Assembly (NCBI GenBank): GCA_009926615.1 | Contig: RFOM01000015.1 | Coordinates: 1-64,000 of the forward strand | Direction of reading: 5' to 3' | DNA length: 64,000 bases | DNA from: Pseudomonadota bacterium | GTDB lineage: Bacteria > Bdellovibrionota_B > Oligoflexia > Silvanigrellales > Silvanigrellaceae | Part shown: positions 53,780 through 62,573 of the stretch, in pieces | How positions within the stretch are numbered: position 1 is the first letter of the stretch | How the letters are laid out: the number at the start of each line of letters is the position of its first letter | Program-made: the position numbers and the translations under genes | Notes under the pieces: model-generated | The model's input: only the letters and a program-made list of their open reading frames with translations | Databases searched by the model: none | What the model was told of the DNA's origin: nothing

Positions 53780-54994
53780 TCAGCCGTCTTCCTCGGCAAG
53801 GATCTCGGTCAGTTTGTCTTTTGCTTTTTTGAACTCAGGATGCTTGGCAATAATTTTGCGCAGCAGCTTGATAGCCTCGTCAGGACGGCCCATCAGCTTG
53901 AGCACAAGAGACTTGTTGAACATCACCAAGTGATTCTCGTTGTCCTTCTTGATAATCTGATTATAAATATCAAGAGCTTCGTTGTACAACTGTGAATCTC
54001 TGTAACAAATGGCCAGCGCGTTTAAAAAGCTCAGATTCTCGGGTTCGGCGCTTACAGCCTGACGAAAGTATTTGCCTGCTTTTGCATAATCCTTTTTCTG
54101 GAAAAAGCAGTGCCCCAGCCGCTCGATGATGAACGGATGTTCAAAACCGGCTTTCACGGCAATATTCAAAAGCATAATCAAATCATCTACACGTCCAACC
54201 TTCAGCAACGGTTCGGCCACCTTTTCGTAGCGCACAACGTTCAGCGGGCTGAGCTCAATTGCCGTGCGAAACGAACTGAATGCCGCATCGAGGTCATTTT
54301 TCTCAAGATGCAGCTGTCCCAAAAGCGCGTGGGCATGGACATATTTATTGTTCTTTTGAATTGCATCCTGAGCGTGTTTCATTGCGCCGTCCAAATCACC
54401 GCGCATATGAGCAATTCGCGCCAAACCTACGTAAGGACGTGCTGCCTTGAGCGTCTGCTGGGCAAGATCCGTATACACGGATTCAGCCCGATCGAGTTCA
54501 TTCAGACGGATGGCAAATTTGGCGTACTCGTAAATCCGTTCCGGATTTCTCTGGCTCGAGAACACGGCATGAGCACTTTTGAACTTGGGTAAAATTTCAT
54601 TGGGAATGATTGGCTTAATGAGAAAATCATCAAAGCCGTTCTCCAGAGCAAGCATCACTTCCTGCTTGTTGATGGGAGTGGAGCACAGAATCACAACGTC
54701 CCTCTGAATTGAAATATCTTCGCGCAGCTCCTGAATGACATCCTGTGCCGTCGGACCGTCCAGTTCATTGCTCAAAAGAACGATGTTTGCGGGGTGACGC
54801 CGAATTTCGGTCAGGGCCTCCAAGCCGTCTTTGACGACACGAAGTTTTGAAAATCCCAATTTCTGAAGGTGATGAGTGAGAAGAATGCGAACGTCGCTTT
54901 GCGGATCAACAATCAGAATATCAAGTTGCGAACCATAGGGCTGTGGCTCAGGTACTGAATATTTCTTATAAAGATCTATCTTTGTATCGTTCAT
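53780..54994 (-). CDS. Receiver-like domain plus TPR repeats, degenerate receiver
   Basis: A 404-aa soluble protein. Residues about 22-140 fold as a response-regulator receiver (LDILIVDPQSDVRILLTHHL, conserved Lys in FLIKPI), but the phospho-acceptor position is Ser75 (NIVLLSNEL) and the Asp pair is reduced to one Asp (VDP). Phosphorylation by the normal route is therefore unlikely. Residues about 150-395 contain tetratricopeptide units (FAIRLNELDRAESVYTDLAQ, AHALLGQLHLEKNDLDAAFS, GHCFFQKKDYAKAGKYFRQA, IKLLRKIIAKHPEFKKAKDK). A scaffold controlled by protein contacts is plausible. Receiver-TPR proteins are common in delta-proteobacteria. The promoter presumably lies in 54995-55284. Confidence 0.8.
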   Translation of the reverse strand: MNDTKIDLYKKYSVPEPQPYGSQLDILIVDPQSDVRILLTHHLQKLGFSKLRVVKDGLEALTEIRRHPANIVLLSNELDGPTAQDVIQELREDISIQRDVVILCSTPINKQEVMLALENGFDDFLIKPIIPNEILPKFKSAHAVFSSQRNPERIYEYAKFAIRLNELDRAESVYTDLAQQTLKAARPYVGLARIAHMRGDLDGAMKHAQDAIQKNNKYVHAHALLGQLHLEKNDLDAAFSSFRTAIELSPLNVVRYEKVAEPLLKVGRVDDLIMLLNIAVKAGFEHPFIIERLGHCFFQKKDYAKAGKYFRQAVSAEPENLSFLNALAICYRDSQLYNEALDIYNQIIKKDNENHLVMFNKSLVLKLMGRPDEAIKLLRKIIAKHPEFKKAKDKLTEILAEEDG

Positions 54995-55284
54995 TCCAAA
55001 TTCGCCCCACTCGGATTGCCGTCAATTCACAGCCATCGTTCGCGCTTTAATGTGTTCTCGACTCAAGATTACCACTTTACCGCCCAACCTAAGAATGTCA
55101 GGCGCTTGGCTCCAGTTTCGTAACATCCGACTCCTCTTGATTAGGATATCGGTCAAACCGAAGCTGATGTTGAAATTCTATCTTCCGCTACTTGCCGGAT
55201 TGGCCGGTCAGTCATACGCTACACGGAGCTTTAATTTCAGACCGCGTCCGAACCACTTCTCACACTGCAAGGAAGAGCAAACCC
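54995..55284. other. Intergenic divergent promoter region (290 bp)
   Basis: Between the divergent receiver-TPR gene and the M28 peptidase gene. Base composition resembles the neighbours. I see no tRNA, hairpin of note or repeat. Short open frames here have no ribosome-binding site or protein-like composition. The region presumably holds two promoters; I could not place either with confidence. Confidence 0.4.
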
Positions 55285-56649
55285 ATGGCAATCAGTCAAA
55301 AGCGAGCCTTAGCGACCGTTATTGCATTGCTTCCGGCGTTCTTAAATTCCCCGATTGCTTTGAGCATGGGCCATGGGCCGATGGTTTCAATTGAACATTT
55401 CAACGCTCATCCGGAGACTGTCTGGCTGAACATCGGGACTTCCCGTCAAACACTCACACCGTCCGGCGATAGACTGGCCCAATTCGAAATGGGCGGCGGA
55501 CGTCAGATTCAGGTTCTGAAGGCGCGTCCGGCAGCAGCTTCCGGAACGGTGATTGAAGTTCCGTGGCCGACAGGATCCGCTCTGGCTTTCGTTGAAGGTC
55601 ACGCACCTGTGAACGGACAACTCGTGGCCGGCCAAACGTTTCGCGGTCTTTACCTCATGAAATCCCAAGAAGCGGTTCGCCTGCAAAACGATGCACGCAA
55701 CTTTGTGTGGCCGGTGTCGATGTCCGATGCCGAGCCGGTCAAAACCTCAAACACAACGGAACGCGGAACGACTCCGACACAACCGCTCCCCCCTTGGCAG
55801 CCGCGTGCAATTTCGAAATCTGAATCTGTTCAGCCGGACCTCGGACAGTTGATGCAAACTCTCGACGTGCTGACCGGTGACAAATCATTCATGCTGGACG
55901 GCAAAGAAGTTCGCATCACCGAACGCGGCGGAGCAGACAACAGAACTCTCACGCAAAAGTTCCTCATTCAAAGCCTGCAGGATTTCGGCATCGAAGCCAA
56001 AGCGGTGCCGTACTCATTCAACGGCTACAACGGTGCCAACGTCGAAGGCACACTCTGGGGTGCCGACCGCAGCAAGTTCATCGTCGTATCTGCTCATCTT
56101 GATTCTGTGCGCAACAAAGGCGCCGATGACGACGGCTCCGGTACTGCAAGCATCATTGAGGCTGCCCGCCTCCTCTCCTCAAAAGGCACACTCCCTGTTT
56201 CCATCCGGTTTGTCGGTTTCGATCAGGAAGAACTGGGCCTCATCGGTTCACGCGCATACGCGAGCCAAATCAAACCTGAAGAAAAAATCATGGCCGTCGT
56301 TCAGACAGACATGATCGGTTACGACAGCAACGGTGATTTCGCATACCATGCAATGGACTGCGACAGAGCAGACAGCAAACCGCTGACCCGTGTCATTGAC
56401 GAGCTCAATACCAATCTCTCGCTTGGCATGAAAAAGGTATCAGCCTGCACAAACCGCTCCGATCATGCTTCATTCTGGAATAAAAATATTCCGGCGCTGA
56501 TCCTTTCAGAAAACTTCTTCGGCGGCGAAAGCAATCCCTGCTACCACCAAAAATGCGATACGACCGATAAAATCAACAAGGAGTACATGCTCAAGCTGAC
56601 GACGCTTCAGGCCAATGCTGCTCTCAGCTTTGCACTCTCGGCCAATTAA
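55285..56649 (+). CDS. Exported M28-family zinc aminopeptidase
   Basis: A 454-aa secreted peptidase. Signal peptide about 1-27 (FLNSPIALSMG), an N-terminal domain of unknown type (about 35-190), a Pro/Thr-rich linker (about 160-185), then the M28 fold. Zinc ligands are readable: VSAHLDSV (His, Asp), GADDDGSGTASIIE (Asp), DQEELGLIGSRAY (Glu pair), TDMIGYDSNGDF (Asp) and CYHQKCDTTDKIN (His). The length exceeds a minimal aminopeptidase because of the N-terminal domain. ATG at 55285 after GGAAGAG. A perfect-stem terminator follows, then the M14 gene. Confidence 0.87.
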   Translation: MAISQKRALATVIALLPAFLNSPIALSMGHGPMVSIEHFNAHPETVWLNIGTSRQTLTPSGDRLAQFEMGGGRQIQVLKARPAAASGTVIEVPWPTGSALAFVEGHAPVNGQLVAGQTFRGLYLMKSQEAVRLQNDARNFVWPVSMSDAEPVKTSNTTERGTTPTQPLPPWQPRAISKSESVQPDLGQLMQTLDVLTGDKSFMLDGKEVRITERGGADNRTLTQKFLIQSLQDFGIEAKAVPYSFNGYNGANVEGTLWGADRSKFIVVSAHLDSVRNKGADDDGSGTASIIEAARLLSSKGTLPVSIRFVGFDQEELGLIGSRAYASQIKPEEKIMAVVQTDMIGYDSNGDFAYHAMDCDRADSKPLTRVIDELNTNLSLGMKKVSACTNRSDHASFWNKNIPALILSENFFGGESNPCYHQKCDTTDKINKEYMLKLTTLQANAALSFALSAN

Positions 56650-56688
56650 CGCCCGTTGATTTGACGGAACGGAAATATTCGGGACAAT

Positions 56689-56718
56689 GGACGGCAGCTT
56701 GCCGTCCTTTTTTTTTTT
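56689..56718 (+). terminator. Intrinsic (rho-independent) terminator
   Basis: GGACGGCA-GCT-TGCCGTCC (56689-56707) forms an 8-bp perfect stem with a 3-nt loop, followed by eleven Ts (56708-56718). It ends the M28 gene transcript and lies only 13 bp before the start codon of the M14 gene, whose SD overlaps the end of the T-run region. Confidence 0.93.
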
Positions 56719-56731
56719 CGGGGAGGTGTCC

Positions 56732-58225
56732 ATGACCCGCCGTTTCAGCAAACTGGGTGCAACACGATTGAACCGGAACCTGTTCCTCGGCGTTCTGTTT
56801 TGTCTTGGCATGAGTGACTTTGAAAAAGCCAGAAGTGATGGTCAGAGCCGGATTGTCTCGGTCGGGATATCTTCTGACCCTGTCCGCCGCAGTGAGGACC
56901 TGAAAGATTTATCCCGCTTCGACATTCTTGGAGTTTCACTCGGCGAAAATCTTGCCGAAGTCCGCCTGTCGGACAAAGAATTCGACGATCTGAAATCCAT
57001 GGGCTTTCAGTTCCGCTTCTCTCCGCTCAACACGCAGCTCGCAAGAGAATCGGAAGAGCCCTACCTGACCCCGACACAGGTTTTGGACGGACTCGCCCGA
57101 CTTGCACAAAGCTATCCGGAATTTACCGAACTCAAAACCATCGGCACAACCCGCCGCGGCCGTCCGGTTCAGGCGATTGTTATTTCCGCACATCCGGAAA
57201 ATCTTCAGCAGCCGGCCCTGCTTTTTAATGCAATGCACCATGCCCGCGAGCTGATGACCACAGAAGTGATTATGCACATGGCGCAAACACTGCTGCAAAA
57301 CTACGGCCGTGATCCGGAAATCACCCGCTGGCTGGACAGCTCCAGAATTATCCTTGTTCCGCAGGTCAATCCCGACGGAAATCAATTGGTGCACGACGGT
57401 CAGTCGATGTGGAGAAAAAATGCGTGGGAGACCGGCGGCCGAACTTACGGCGTGGACCTCAACCGCAACTATCCGGCGCTTTGGGGAGAGTGCAACGGTT
57501 CCAGTCCTTCCAAAACATCCGATTCTTTCCGCGGACCCGAGGCAGCCAGCGAACCCGAAACCAATGCAATGATGAAACTTGTTCGCGAGGAAAAGCCGGT
57601 TGCAAACATCAGTTATCACTCCTTCAGTGAAATGATCCTCTATCCCTTCGGCTGCCGGAGCGAAAAAAATCCTGCCGTCGATCTTTTCAAATCCATTGGT
57701 TTGGAGATGAAGGAAAATGTGATCGACGATCGCGGCAACAAAAACACCTACGCCGTTGGCACTGCGCCCGAACTTCTTTACGAAGCCGACGGAACCGATG
57801 CCGATTGGCAATATCGCGAAGCCGGCGTGATTTCCTTTGCCATGGAAGTCAACGGCCGCATGCAGGGCTTCCAACCGTCCTATTCAAAATGGCGCGACCA
57901 GACGGTCAGCCGGCAGGAAGGCGCTTGGAAGACTCTCATTCGCAGAACACTTGCTCAGGGCGTCAAAGGAAATCTTCGCACAGGGCAAACCGACCTGCTG
58001 AGTTACAGAATCAAGCTGGAAAAAAATGGAACGTTTGAAGACTTCACCGGAGAGGACAAATCGGTAAAACCTTTCCGCCCGAGGAGCGCGGAAGGTTTTA
58101 TCTACAATGTTTTGCTGGGCGGAAATTATCAGCTTGAGGTTTATTCGGGCGGTGAACTGTTGAAAGCGGTTCCGTTTACGGTCGAAAAAAACAAAGTCAC
58201 CGACCTTGGCGACATCAGGATTTAA
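56732..58225 (+). CDS. Exported M14-family zinc carboxypeptidase
   Basis: A 497-aa exported carboxypeptidase. Signal-like N-terminus (about 14-30, RNLFLGVLFCLGMSD). The M14 domain has the zinc motif NAMHHARELMTTEV (HxxE), a substrate-binding Arg near WRKNAWETGG and GVDLNRNYPALWG, the third zinc His in NISYHSFSEM, and a catalytic Glu in SFAMEVNGRM. A C-terminal domain of about 90 residues (LRTGQTDLLSYRIKLEKNGT) looks like a transthyretin-like beta sandwich of the carboxypeptidase regulatory type. The terminator of the M28 gene sits just before its SD (GGGGAGG), so expression is likely from a weak or leaky context. Overlaps the GST gene by 11 bp. Confidence 0.87.
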   Translation: MTRRFSKLGATRLNRNLFLGVLFCLGMSDFEKARSDGQSRIVSVGISSDPVRRSEDLKDLSRFDILGVSLGENLAEVRLSDKEFDDLKSMGFQFRFSPLNTQLARESEEPYLTPTQVLDGLARLAQSYPEFTELKTIGTTRRGRPVQAIVISAHPENLQQPALLFNAMHHARELMTTEVIMHMAQTLLQNYGRDPEITRWLDSSRIILVPQVNPDGNQLVHDGQSMWRKNAWETGGRTYGVDLNRNYPALWGECNGSSPSKTSDSFRGPEAASEPETNAMMKLVREEKPVANISYHSFSEMILYPFGCRSEKNPAVDLFKSIGLEMKENVIDDRGNKNTYAVGTAPELLYEADGTDADWQYREAGVISFAMEVNGRMQGFQPSYSKWRDQTVSRQEGAWKTLIRRTLAQGVKGNLRTGQTDLLSYRIKLEKNGTFEDFTGEDKSVKPFRPRSAEGFIYNVLLGGNYQLEVYSGGELLKAVPFTVEKNKVTDLGDIRI

Positions 58226-58820
58226 TTCCTTCCGCCTTGAGCACTGCTGCCACCGCGGGCCGCTCGCGGATTTTGCCCAAATACGCTGTTACAGAGGGCC
58301 AGCGCTCAAGGCTGCGTTTGAGCATCCCTGCCCAATTGAGGACAGTAAACGCATAGGCATCGGCGACGCTGAACTGCTGACCCAGAATAAAGTCCTGAGT
58401 CTTGAGAAGGTCGTTGAGAAGCTCAATGCGGGTTGAAAGCCTTTCCCAAGCCGCCTCTTTATCGGAAAGTCCTGTGGACGGGTTCCAGAGCGGCGAAAAC
58501 CCCTTGTGCAGCTCCGTCGAAATGAAGGTCAACCACTCCAGCGCCTTGTAGCGCTCCCATGTGCCCAAAGCAGGCAAAAGTCCCGCTTCCGGCTTCAAAT
58601 CTGCAATGTAAGAAAGCAAAGCAACACCCTCGGTCAGCCAGCGGCCGTCGGCCAGCTGCAGCGCAGGAACGTATCCTTTCGGATTCATCGCTTTAAAGGG
58701 CTCGCCGTTGCATAGTCCTGTCCGTAAATCGACGCGGACAGGCTCAAACGGCAGACCGGCTTCAGTAAGGGCGATATGCTCAGCCATTGAACAGGAGCCC
58801 GGAGAAAAGTACAGCTTCAT
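58215..58820 (-). CDS. Glutathione S-transferase
   Basis: A 201-aa cytosolic transferase of the bacterial beta type. The N-terminal thioredoxin-like domain has MKLYFSPGSCSMAEHIALTE, with Cys10 as the likely beta-class active residue, and NPKGYVPALQLADGRWLTEG (cis-Pro plus glutathione-binding region). The C-terminal helical domain has the conserved DFILGQQFSVADAYAFTVLN N-capping motif. Length matches E. coli GstA (201 aa). Its 3' end overlaps the M14 gene by 11 bp. Probable role is detoxification or stress; other beta-class members act on maleylacetoacetate. Confidence 0.9.
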   Translation of the reverse strand: MKLYFSPGSCSMAEHIALTEAGLPFEPVRVDLRTGLCNGEPFKAMNPKGYVPALQLADGRWLTEGVALLSYIADLKPEAGLLPALGTWERYKALEWLTFISTELHKGFSPLWNPSTGLSDKEAAWERLSTRIELLNDLLKTQDFILGQQFSVADAYAFTVLNWAGMLKRSLERWPSVTAYLGKIRERPAVAAVLKAEGIKS

Positions 58821-58887
58821 TGCTCACTCCATTGTGACCGGTGACAGGTTGAAAATCTGTTTGCCAATAAAAGGAATTGGATACGCC

Positions 58888-61011
58888 ATGGCTAACACCG
58901 AATCCCCTCTGCTCACAAGTCAGAAACTGGCTGTGCGTCTGGGTGTAACAACTCTTTTCGAATCGCTGGATCTCACTCTTCATCCCGGAGACCGTCTGGG
59001 TATTGTCGGTCCCAACGGAGCCGGAAAGTCGACTCTGCTGCGCATACTTGCAGGCATCGGCAAACCCGATTCAGGGGTGGTGGCTTCACGCAACCTGTTA
59101 CGAAAAGCTTACGTCAGCCAAAATATTCCCTTTGATCCGGCAATGACCGTCAATGCCGTTCTCACAAGTCAGCTGCAGTCGGTGTTCGGCAGTGATCTTC
59201 AGGAAGCCGCTCAGTCAAAATTCGAAAAACATCTTGCCCTCCTTGAAGAAAACCCCGATCTCGGCAGCGACGAAAAATGGCTGGCAGAACTGGATAAACT
59301 GCAGCACCGGCTGGATGAGCATCAGGCAAAATCCATTGATATTCCCAATGCACGTGCGGGTGTGATTCGGGTTGCGGGACTGGAGGCGTTTGCCGAACGA
59401 GAGTTCCGGCATCTTTCGGGAGGCCAGCAAAAACGTCTCCAGCTGGTTCACGCACTTGTCAGCCAACCCCAGCTTCTCCTGCTCGATGAGCCTACAAATC
59501 ATCTCGATGTAGAAACGGTTGAATGGCTGGAAGATGTTCTGCTCGATCTTTCTGAATCCGGCTTTCAAATGCTCGGCGTTCCGCTGCTGGACGAAGAACC
59601 CGAACCTGTCGCAATGGCGATTGTTTCGCACGACCGTTCACTGCTGGACACCATGGCCAACCGCATTCTGGAAATCTCAGGCGGTGAATCACAGTTCTAT
59701 CAGGGCAACTATGAGGCGCACGCAATTGAAAAGGTGCGGCGCATGGAAGAAGCCCGCACCCGCAATCAGCGTCTGGCCAACCTCATGAGACGCGAACTGG
59801 CTTGGCTCAGACGGGGACCGGCGGCGCGCACAACCAAACAAACTGCCCGCATTAACCGTGCAGCAACACTCGAAGTCAATTTGCAGGGGGCAGAGCGCAA
59901 AGCGGCGGTCAAACCCAAAGTTGAACTCAACTTTACGGCTTCGATTGAAAGCAAGGAACGCGATGCTTCTGATTTTTGGATCTCGGTTAAGGAAAACTTC
60001 GGTTCCCAGACACTTCTTGAATTCGAAAAAATCTCGGTCACCCATCCGGCCGGTGCGCAGCATCCGCTTCTTGCCAAGCATCTCTCGCTTGTCGTCAAAC
60101 CCTCAATGCGGCTTGCAATCGTCGGACCCAACGGTTGCGGCAAAACTCATCTGCTGCGCGTTCTGGCCGGTGAACTTGTACCGCAGGGCGGGATCTGCAA
60201 ACGACACGAACTTCTCAAAGTCAGTTATTTTGACCAGCACCGCAACGCACTTGAACCCAAATTGACAATTCGGCAGACGATCTGTCCGGAAGGTGATTTC
60301 GTTCATACAAGTGCCGGTTATTTGCATATTATGAGCTATCTCGAAAAATTTCTTTTTTCGCGCCACGACGCAGACAGACTCATCCGCGATTTGTCGGGGG
60401 GCGAACAGGCGCGTGTGCTGATGGCAAAAATGATGCTCGAGCAGGCCAACACACTTATTCTTGACGAACCGACCAATGACCTCGACATTCCGACCTTGCA
60501 GGGGCTTGAAGAGACGCTGACGAATTTTACGGGCGGCGTTGTTTTCACAAGCCACGACCGTTATTTCATTCAGCGGGTTGCGACCCACATTCTGGTTTAT
60601 TCGGGGACTGCCAAAGACAAAGACAACGAAATGTTTACGTGGACTTTGGTTCCCAATCTCGAACAGGCTCTTCAGCTTTTGACAAAACTGTCTCCTTCGC
60701 GCACCGAATCGGCTGCCGCCGCAAAAAAGCAGCCTGAAAAAGCAGAAACCAAAAAAACGGAGCCGTCAGAACCGCAATCGTCCGCAAAGCAGAAACTCAC
60801 ATACAACGAAAAAAAGGAACTCGACCGGCTTGAGGCCCTGATTCCAAAGCTGGAAGAAAAACTTGCAGCAGCGAGTGAGTCACTGAACGCGGCATATACC
60901 GAAGGACTGCCTTTTACTGCCGTGCAGGAGCGGCAACTGCGGGTGACTGATCTCGAAAACGAACTCAAGTCCTGCCACGCCAAGTGGGAAGGCCTTTACG
61001 AACGAATGTGA
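58888..61011 (+). CDS. uup: Uup-type ABC-F ATPase
   Basis: A 707-aa cytoplasmic protein with two ABC domains, no membrane segment and a C-terminal coiled coil, as in Uup (linked to ribosome/DNA-repair roles). Motifs: Walker A GPNGAGKST and GPNGCGKTH, signatures LSGGQQKRLQL and LSGGEQARVLM, Walker B LLLLDEPTNHLD and LILDEPTNDLD, H-loops SHDRSLLD and SHDRYFIQ. The WLRRGPAARTTKQTARINRA segment between the domains is characteristic of Uup. The coiled coil (about 635-700, YNEKKELDRLEALIPKLEEK) fits. An extra stretch of about 20 residues follows the first Walker B (SGFQMLGVPLLDEEPEPVA). ATG at 58888; the longer frame from 58708 has no SD. Confidence 0.88.
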   Translation: MANTESPLLTSQKLAVRLGVTTLFESLDLTLHPGDRLGIVGPNGAGKSTLLRILAGIGKPDSGVVASRNLLRKAYVSQNIPFDPAMTVNAVLTSQLQSVFGSDLQEAAQSKFEKHLALLEENPDLGSDEKWLAELDKLQHRLDEHQAKSIDIPNARAGVIRVAGLEAFAEREFRHLSGGQQKRLQLVHALVSQPQLLLLDEPTNHLDVETVEWLEDVLLDLSESGFQMLGVPLLDEEPEPVAMAIVSHDRSLLDTMANRILEISGGESQFYQGNYEAHAIEKVRRMEEARTRNQRLANLMRRELAWLRRGPAARTTKQTARINRAATLEVNLQGAERKAAVKPKVELNFTASIESKERDASDFWISVKENFGSQTLLEFEKISVTHPAGAQHPLLAKHLSLVVKPSMRLAIVGPNGCGKTHLLRVLAGELVPQGGICKRHELLKVSYFDQHRNALEPKLTIRQTICPEGDFVHTSAGYLHIMSYLEKFLFSRHDADRLIRDLSGGEQARVLMAKMMLEQANTLILDEPTNDLDIPTLQGLEETLTNFTGGVVFTSHDRYFIQRVATHILVYSGTAKDKDNEMFTWTLVPNLEQALQLLTKLSPSRTESAAAAKKQPEKAETKKTEPSEPQSSAKQKLTYNEKKELDRLEALIPKLEEKLAAASESLNAAYTEGLPFTAVQERQLRVTDLENELKSCHAKWEGLYERM

Positions 61012-62573
61012 TTCAGCGGTCGCCTGCATTCAAAAAAATGAGCATGGGCCCGCCCTGCAACTTCCGGAAAATCCAAAGGCGGTCTGATTCTCTGCACACT
61101 TCCAAAGAACTGCCTTAAAACGGTTTCAAATCCGGAACGCTCTCCGGCCTGACAGTTTGTTGAAAAAAAGCAGGTTCCGTCATCTCTGAGAATTTTCGAA
61201 CATGCCGAAGCGAGGTCTGTCCACTCGCGGCTGACGTGAAAATGTCCGCCGGACTGTGTTGATGAAAACGTCGGAGGATCGCAGATAATAATATCCCAGC
61301 CGGTGTCTTCTCCCGACTCCCGTTTGGCCGTCTGTTTTTCCAACCACACACGCACATCTTTTTCGACAAACTTTCCCGAGCGAATTTTAGATAAGCCGTT
61401 CAGCTCAAAATTCTGTTTGCCCAGATTCAGCGTGCTCACCGAGGCATCCACATTCATGACCACTTCACATCCGGATTTTGCAGCGGCCAAACCGAAAGCG
61501 CAGGTGTAGGAAAACAAATTTGCAATCCGTTTGCCGTTTGCTGTTTTTTGCACTCGTCTGCGATTGTCGCGGTGATCCAAAAACAAACCGACGTGCTGGC
61601 GCAGGGTCAGTGTCACAACAGCCTGCCAGTCATGTTCGGCGACTGCAAACTGGTCTTCCGGTTTTGAGCCCGTTAAGAAAACATCCTGAACCAGCCCTTT
61701 TTTATGAGGATTCTTGCCGATACGCCGAAACACGCAGCCGCAAATTCCAAACTTCTTTTCAAGCTGTCCGAAAAAAGGAGAAAGGAGCCGGCTGACCTCT
61801 CCAAATTCTGAATCATCGTAAACCCAAATCAACGCATGTGCGCCGTAGACGTCGACGGACAAATCAAATGTGCTCAACTCGCCGCGCTGAATTGCACGCC
61901 ACGCGCCGGAAATCGAAGAAATCCATTTTCCGCGTCTGTCGAGTGCAGTCAGACACTGCAAATACGTTGTTTCATGAGTATGGGCTTCTTCATGAAAATA
62001 GTCCGGCAGTTCCGAACGAATGACTTCGGGCAATTCAGGCCATCTCAATTCCGCACAGTGCAGCGCGATGCGCGGAGCCGGCGAACCGCCGTATTCGGAA
62101 TCACCCGAAAGTGCGCATCCGGAAAAAGCAGCATGCCGGCGAATCTGGTGTTTTCGGCCGCGGGAAATCACTGCGCGGTAAAGAAAAACCCGATTTGCCA
62201 GTTGCTTCTCAAAGTAAAATTTTGTCACAGCGGATTTGTCGTCCAGAGGCAAATCGCAAGTCCAATTCATACCGCGTGATTGTCGGACGTCTTTGTCCGA
62301 CAAAAAATAATAAATTTTTTCCGCATCATTTTCCGTGTGAATTTTCTGCGCAAGGGCACTGGCCGATGAGGTCCTTGCAAACAGCAAAACACCGGTTGTT
62401 CCGGTATCCAGCCGCGAACAGACAAACGTTTTTTCGTCCAGATGCAAAGCCAGCCATTCCTGAACCCCCACATCGCCGGCATCACCGCCGTGCGTCGGAA
62501 TGCCGTAGGGTTTGTCGACCACGAGCCACTGACTGTCCGAAAACAAAATGACTGGACACTTCGACGTTTTCAC
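60996..62573 (-). CDS. Fusion of RluA-type pseudouridine synthase and RlmI-type SAM methyltransferase
   Basis: A 525-aa bifunctional-looking protein. Residues about 1-215 match RluA-family synthases: WLVVDKPYGIPTH, CSRLDTGTTGVLLFA (catalytic Asp in RLD..T.G) and GRKHQIRRHAAFSG (HQIRxH). Residues about 220-520 match the RlmI/class I SAM methyltransferase family: QHVGLFLDHRDNRRRV, ANLFSYTCAFGLAAAKSGC (SAM motif I), VVMNVDAS (acid loop), DIIICDPPTFSS (DPPTF), and FFSTNCQAG with Cys. Both halves look complete. Fusion suggests coupled rRNA or tRNA modification. Its start overlaps the HAD gene stop (ATGA). The two 3' ends of this gene and uup overlap by 16 bp. Confidence 0.85.
   Translation of the reverse strand: MKTSKCPVILFSDSQWLVVDKPYGIPTHGGDAGDVGVQEWLALHLDEKTFVCSRLDTGTTGVLLFARTSSASALAQKIHTENDAEKIYYFLSDKDVRQSRGMNWTCDLPLDDKSAVTKFYFEKQLANRVFLYRAVISRGRKHQIRRHAAFSGCALSGDSEYGGSPAPRIALHCAELRWPELPEVIRSELPDYFHEEAHTHETTYLQCLTALDRRGKWISSISGAWRAIQRGELSTFDLSVDVYGAHALIWVYDDSEFGEVSRLLSPFFGQLEKKFGICGCVFRRIGKNPHKKGLVQDVFLTGSKPEDQFAVAEHDWQAVVTLTLRQHVGLFLDHRDNRRRVQKTANGKRIANLFSYTCAFGLAAAKSGCEVVMNVDASVSTLNLGKQNFELNGLSKIRSGKFVEKDVRVWLEKQTAKRESGEDTGWDIIICDPPTFSSTQSGGHFHVSREWTDLASACSKILRDDGTCFFSTNCQAGERSGFETVLRQFFGSVQRIRPPLDFPEVAGRAHAHFFECRRPLNHIRS

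Noticed and set aside
55050-55394. 114-aa frame before the M28 gene
   Set aside because: It overlaps the M28 start in another frame, and the SD and signal peptide favour the ATG at 55285.
58708-58887. N-terminal extension of the ABC-F frame
   Set aside because: It overlaps the GST gene on the other strand and lacks similarity; the ATG at 58888 precedes the ABC domain directly.
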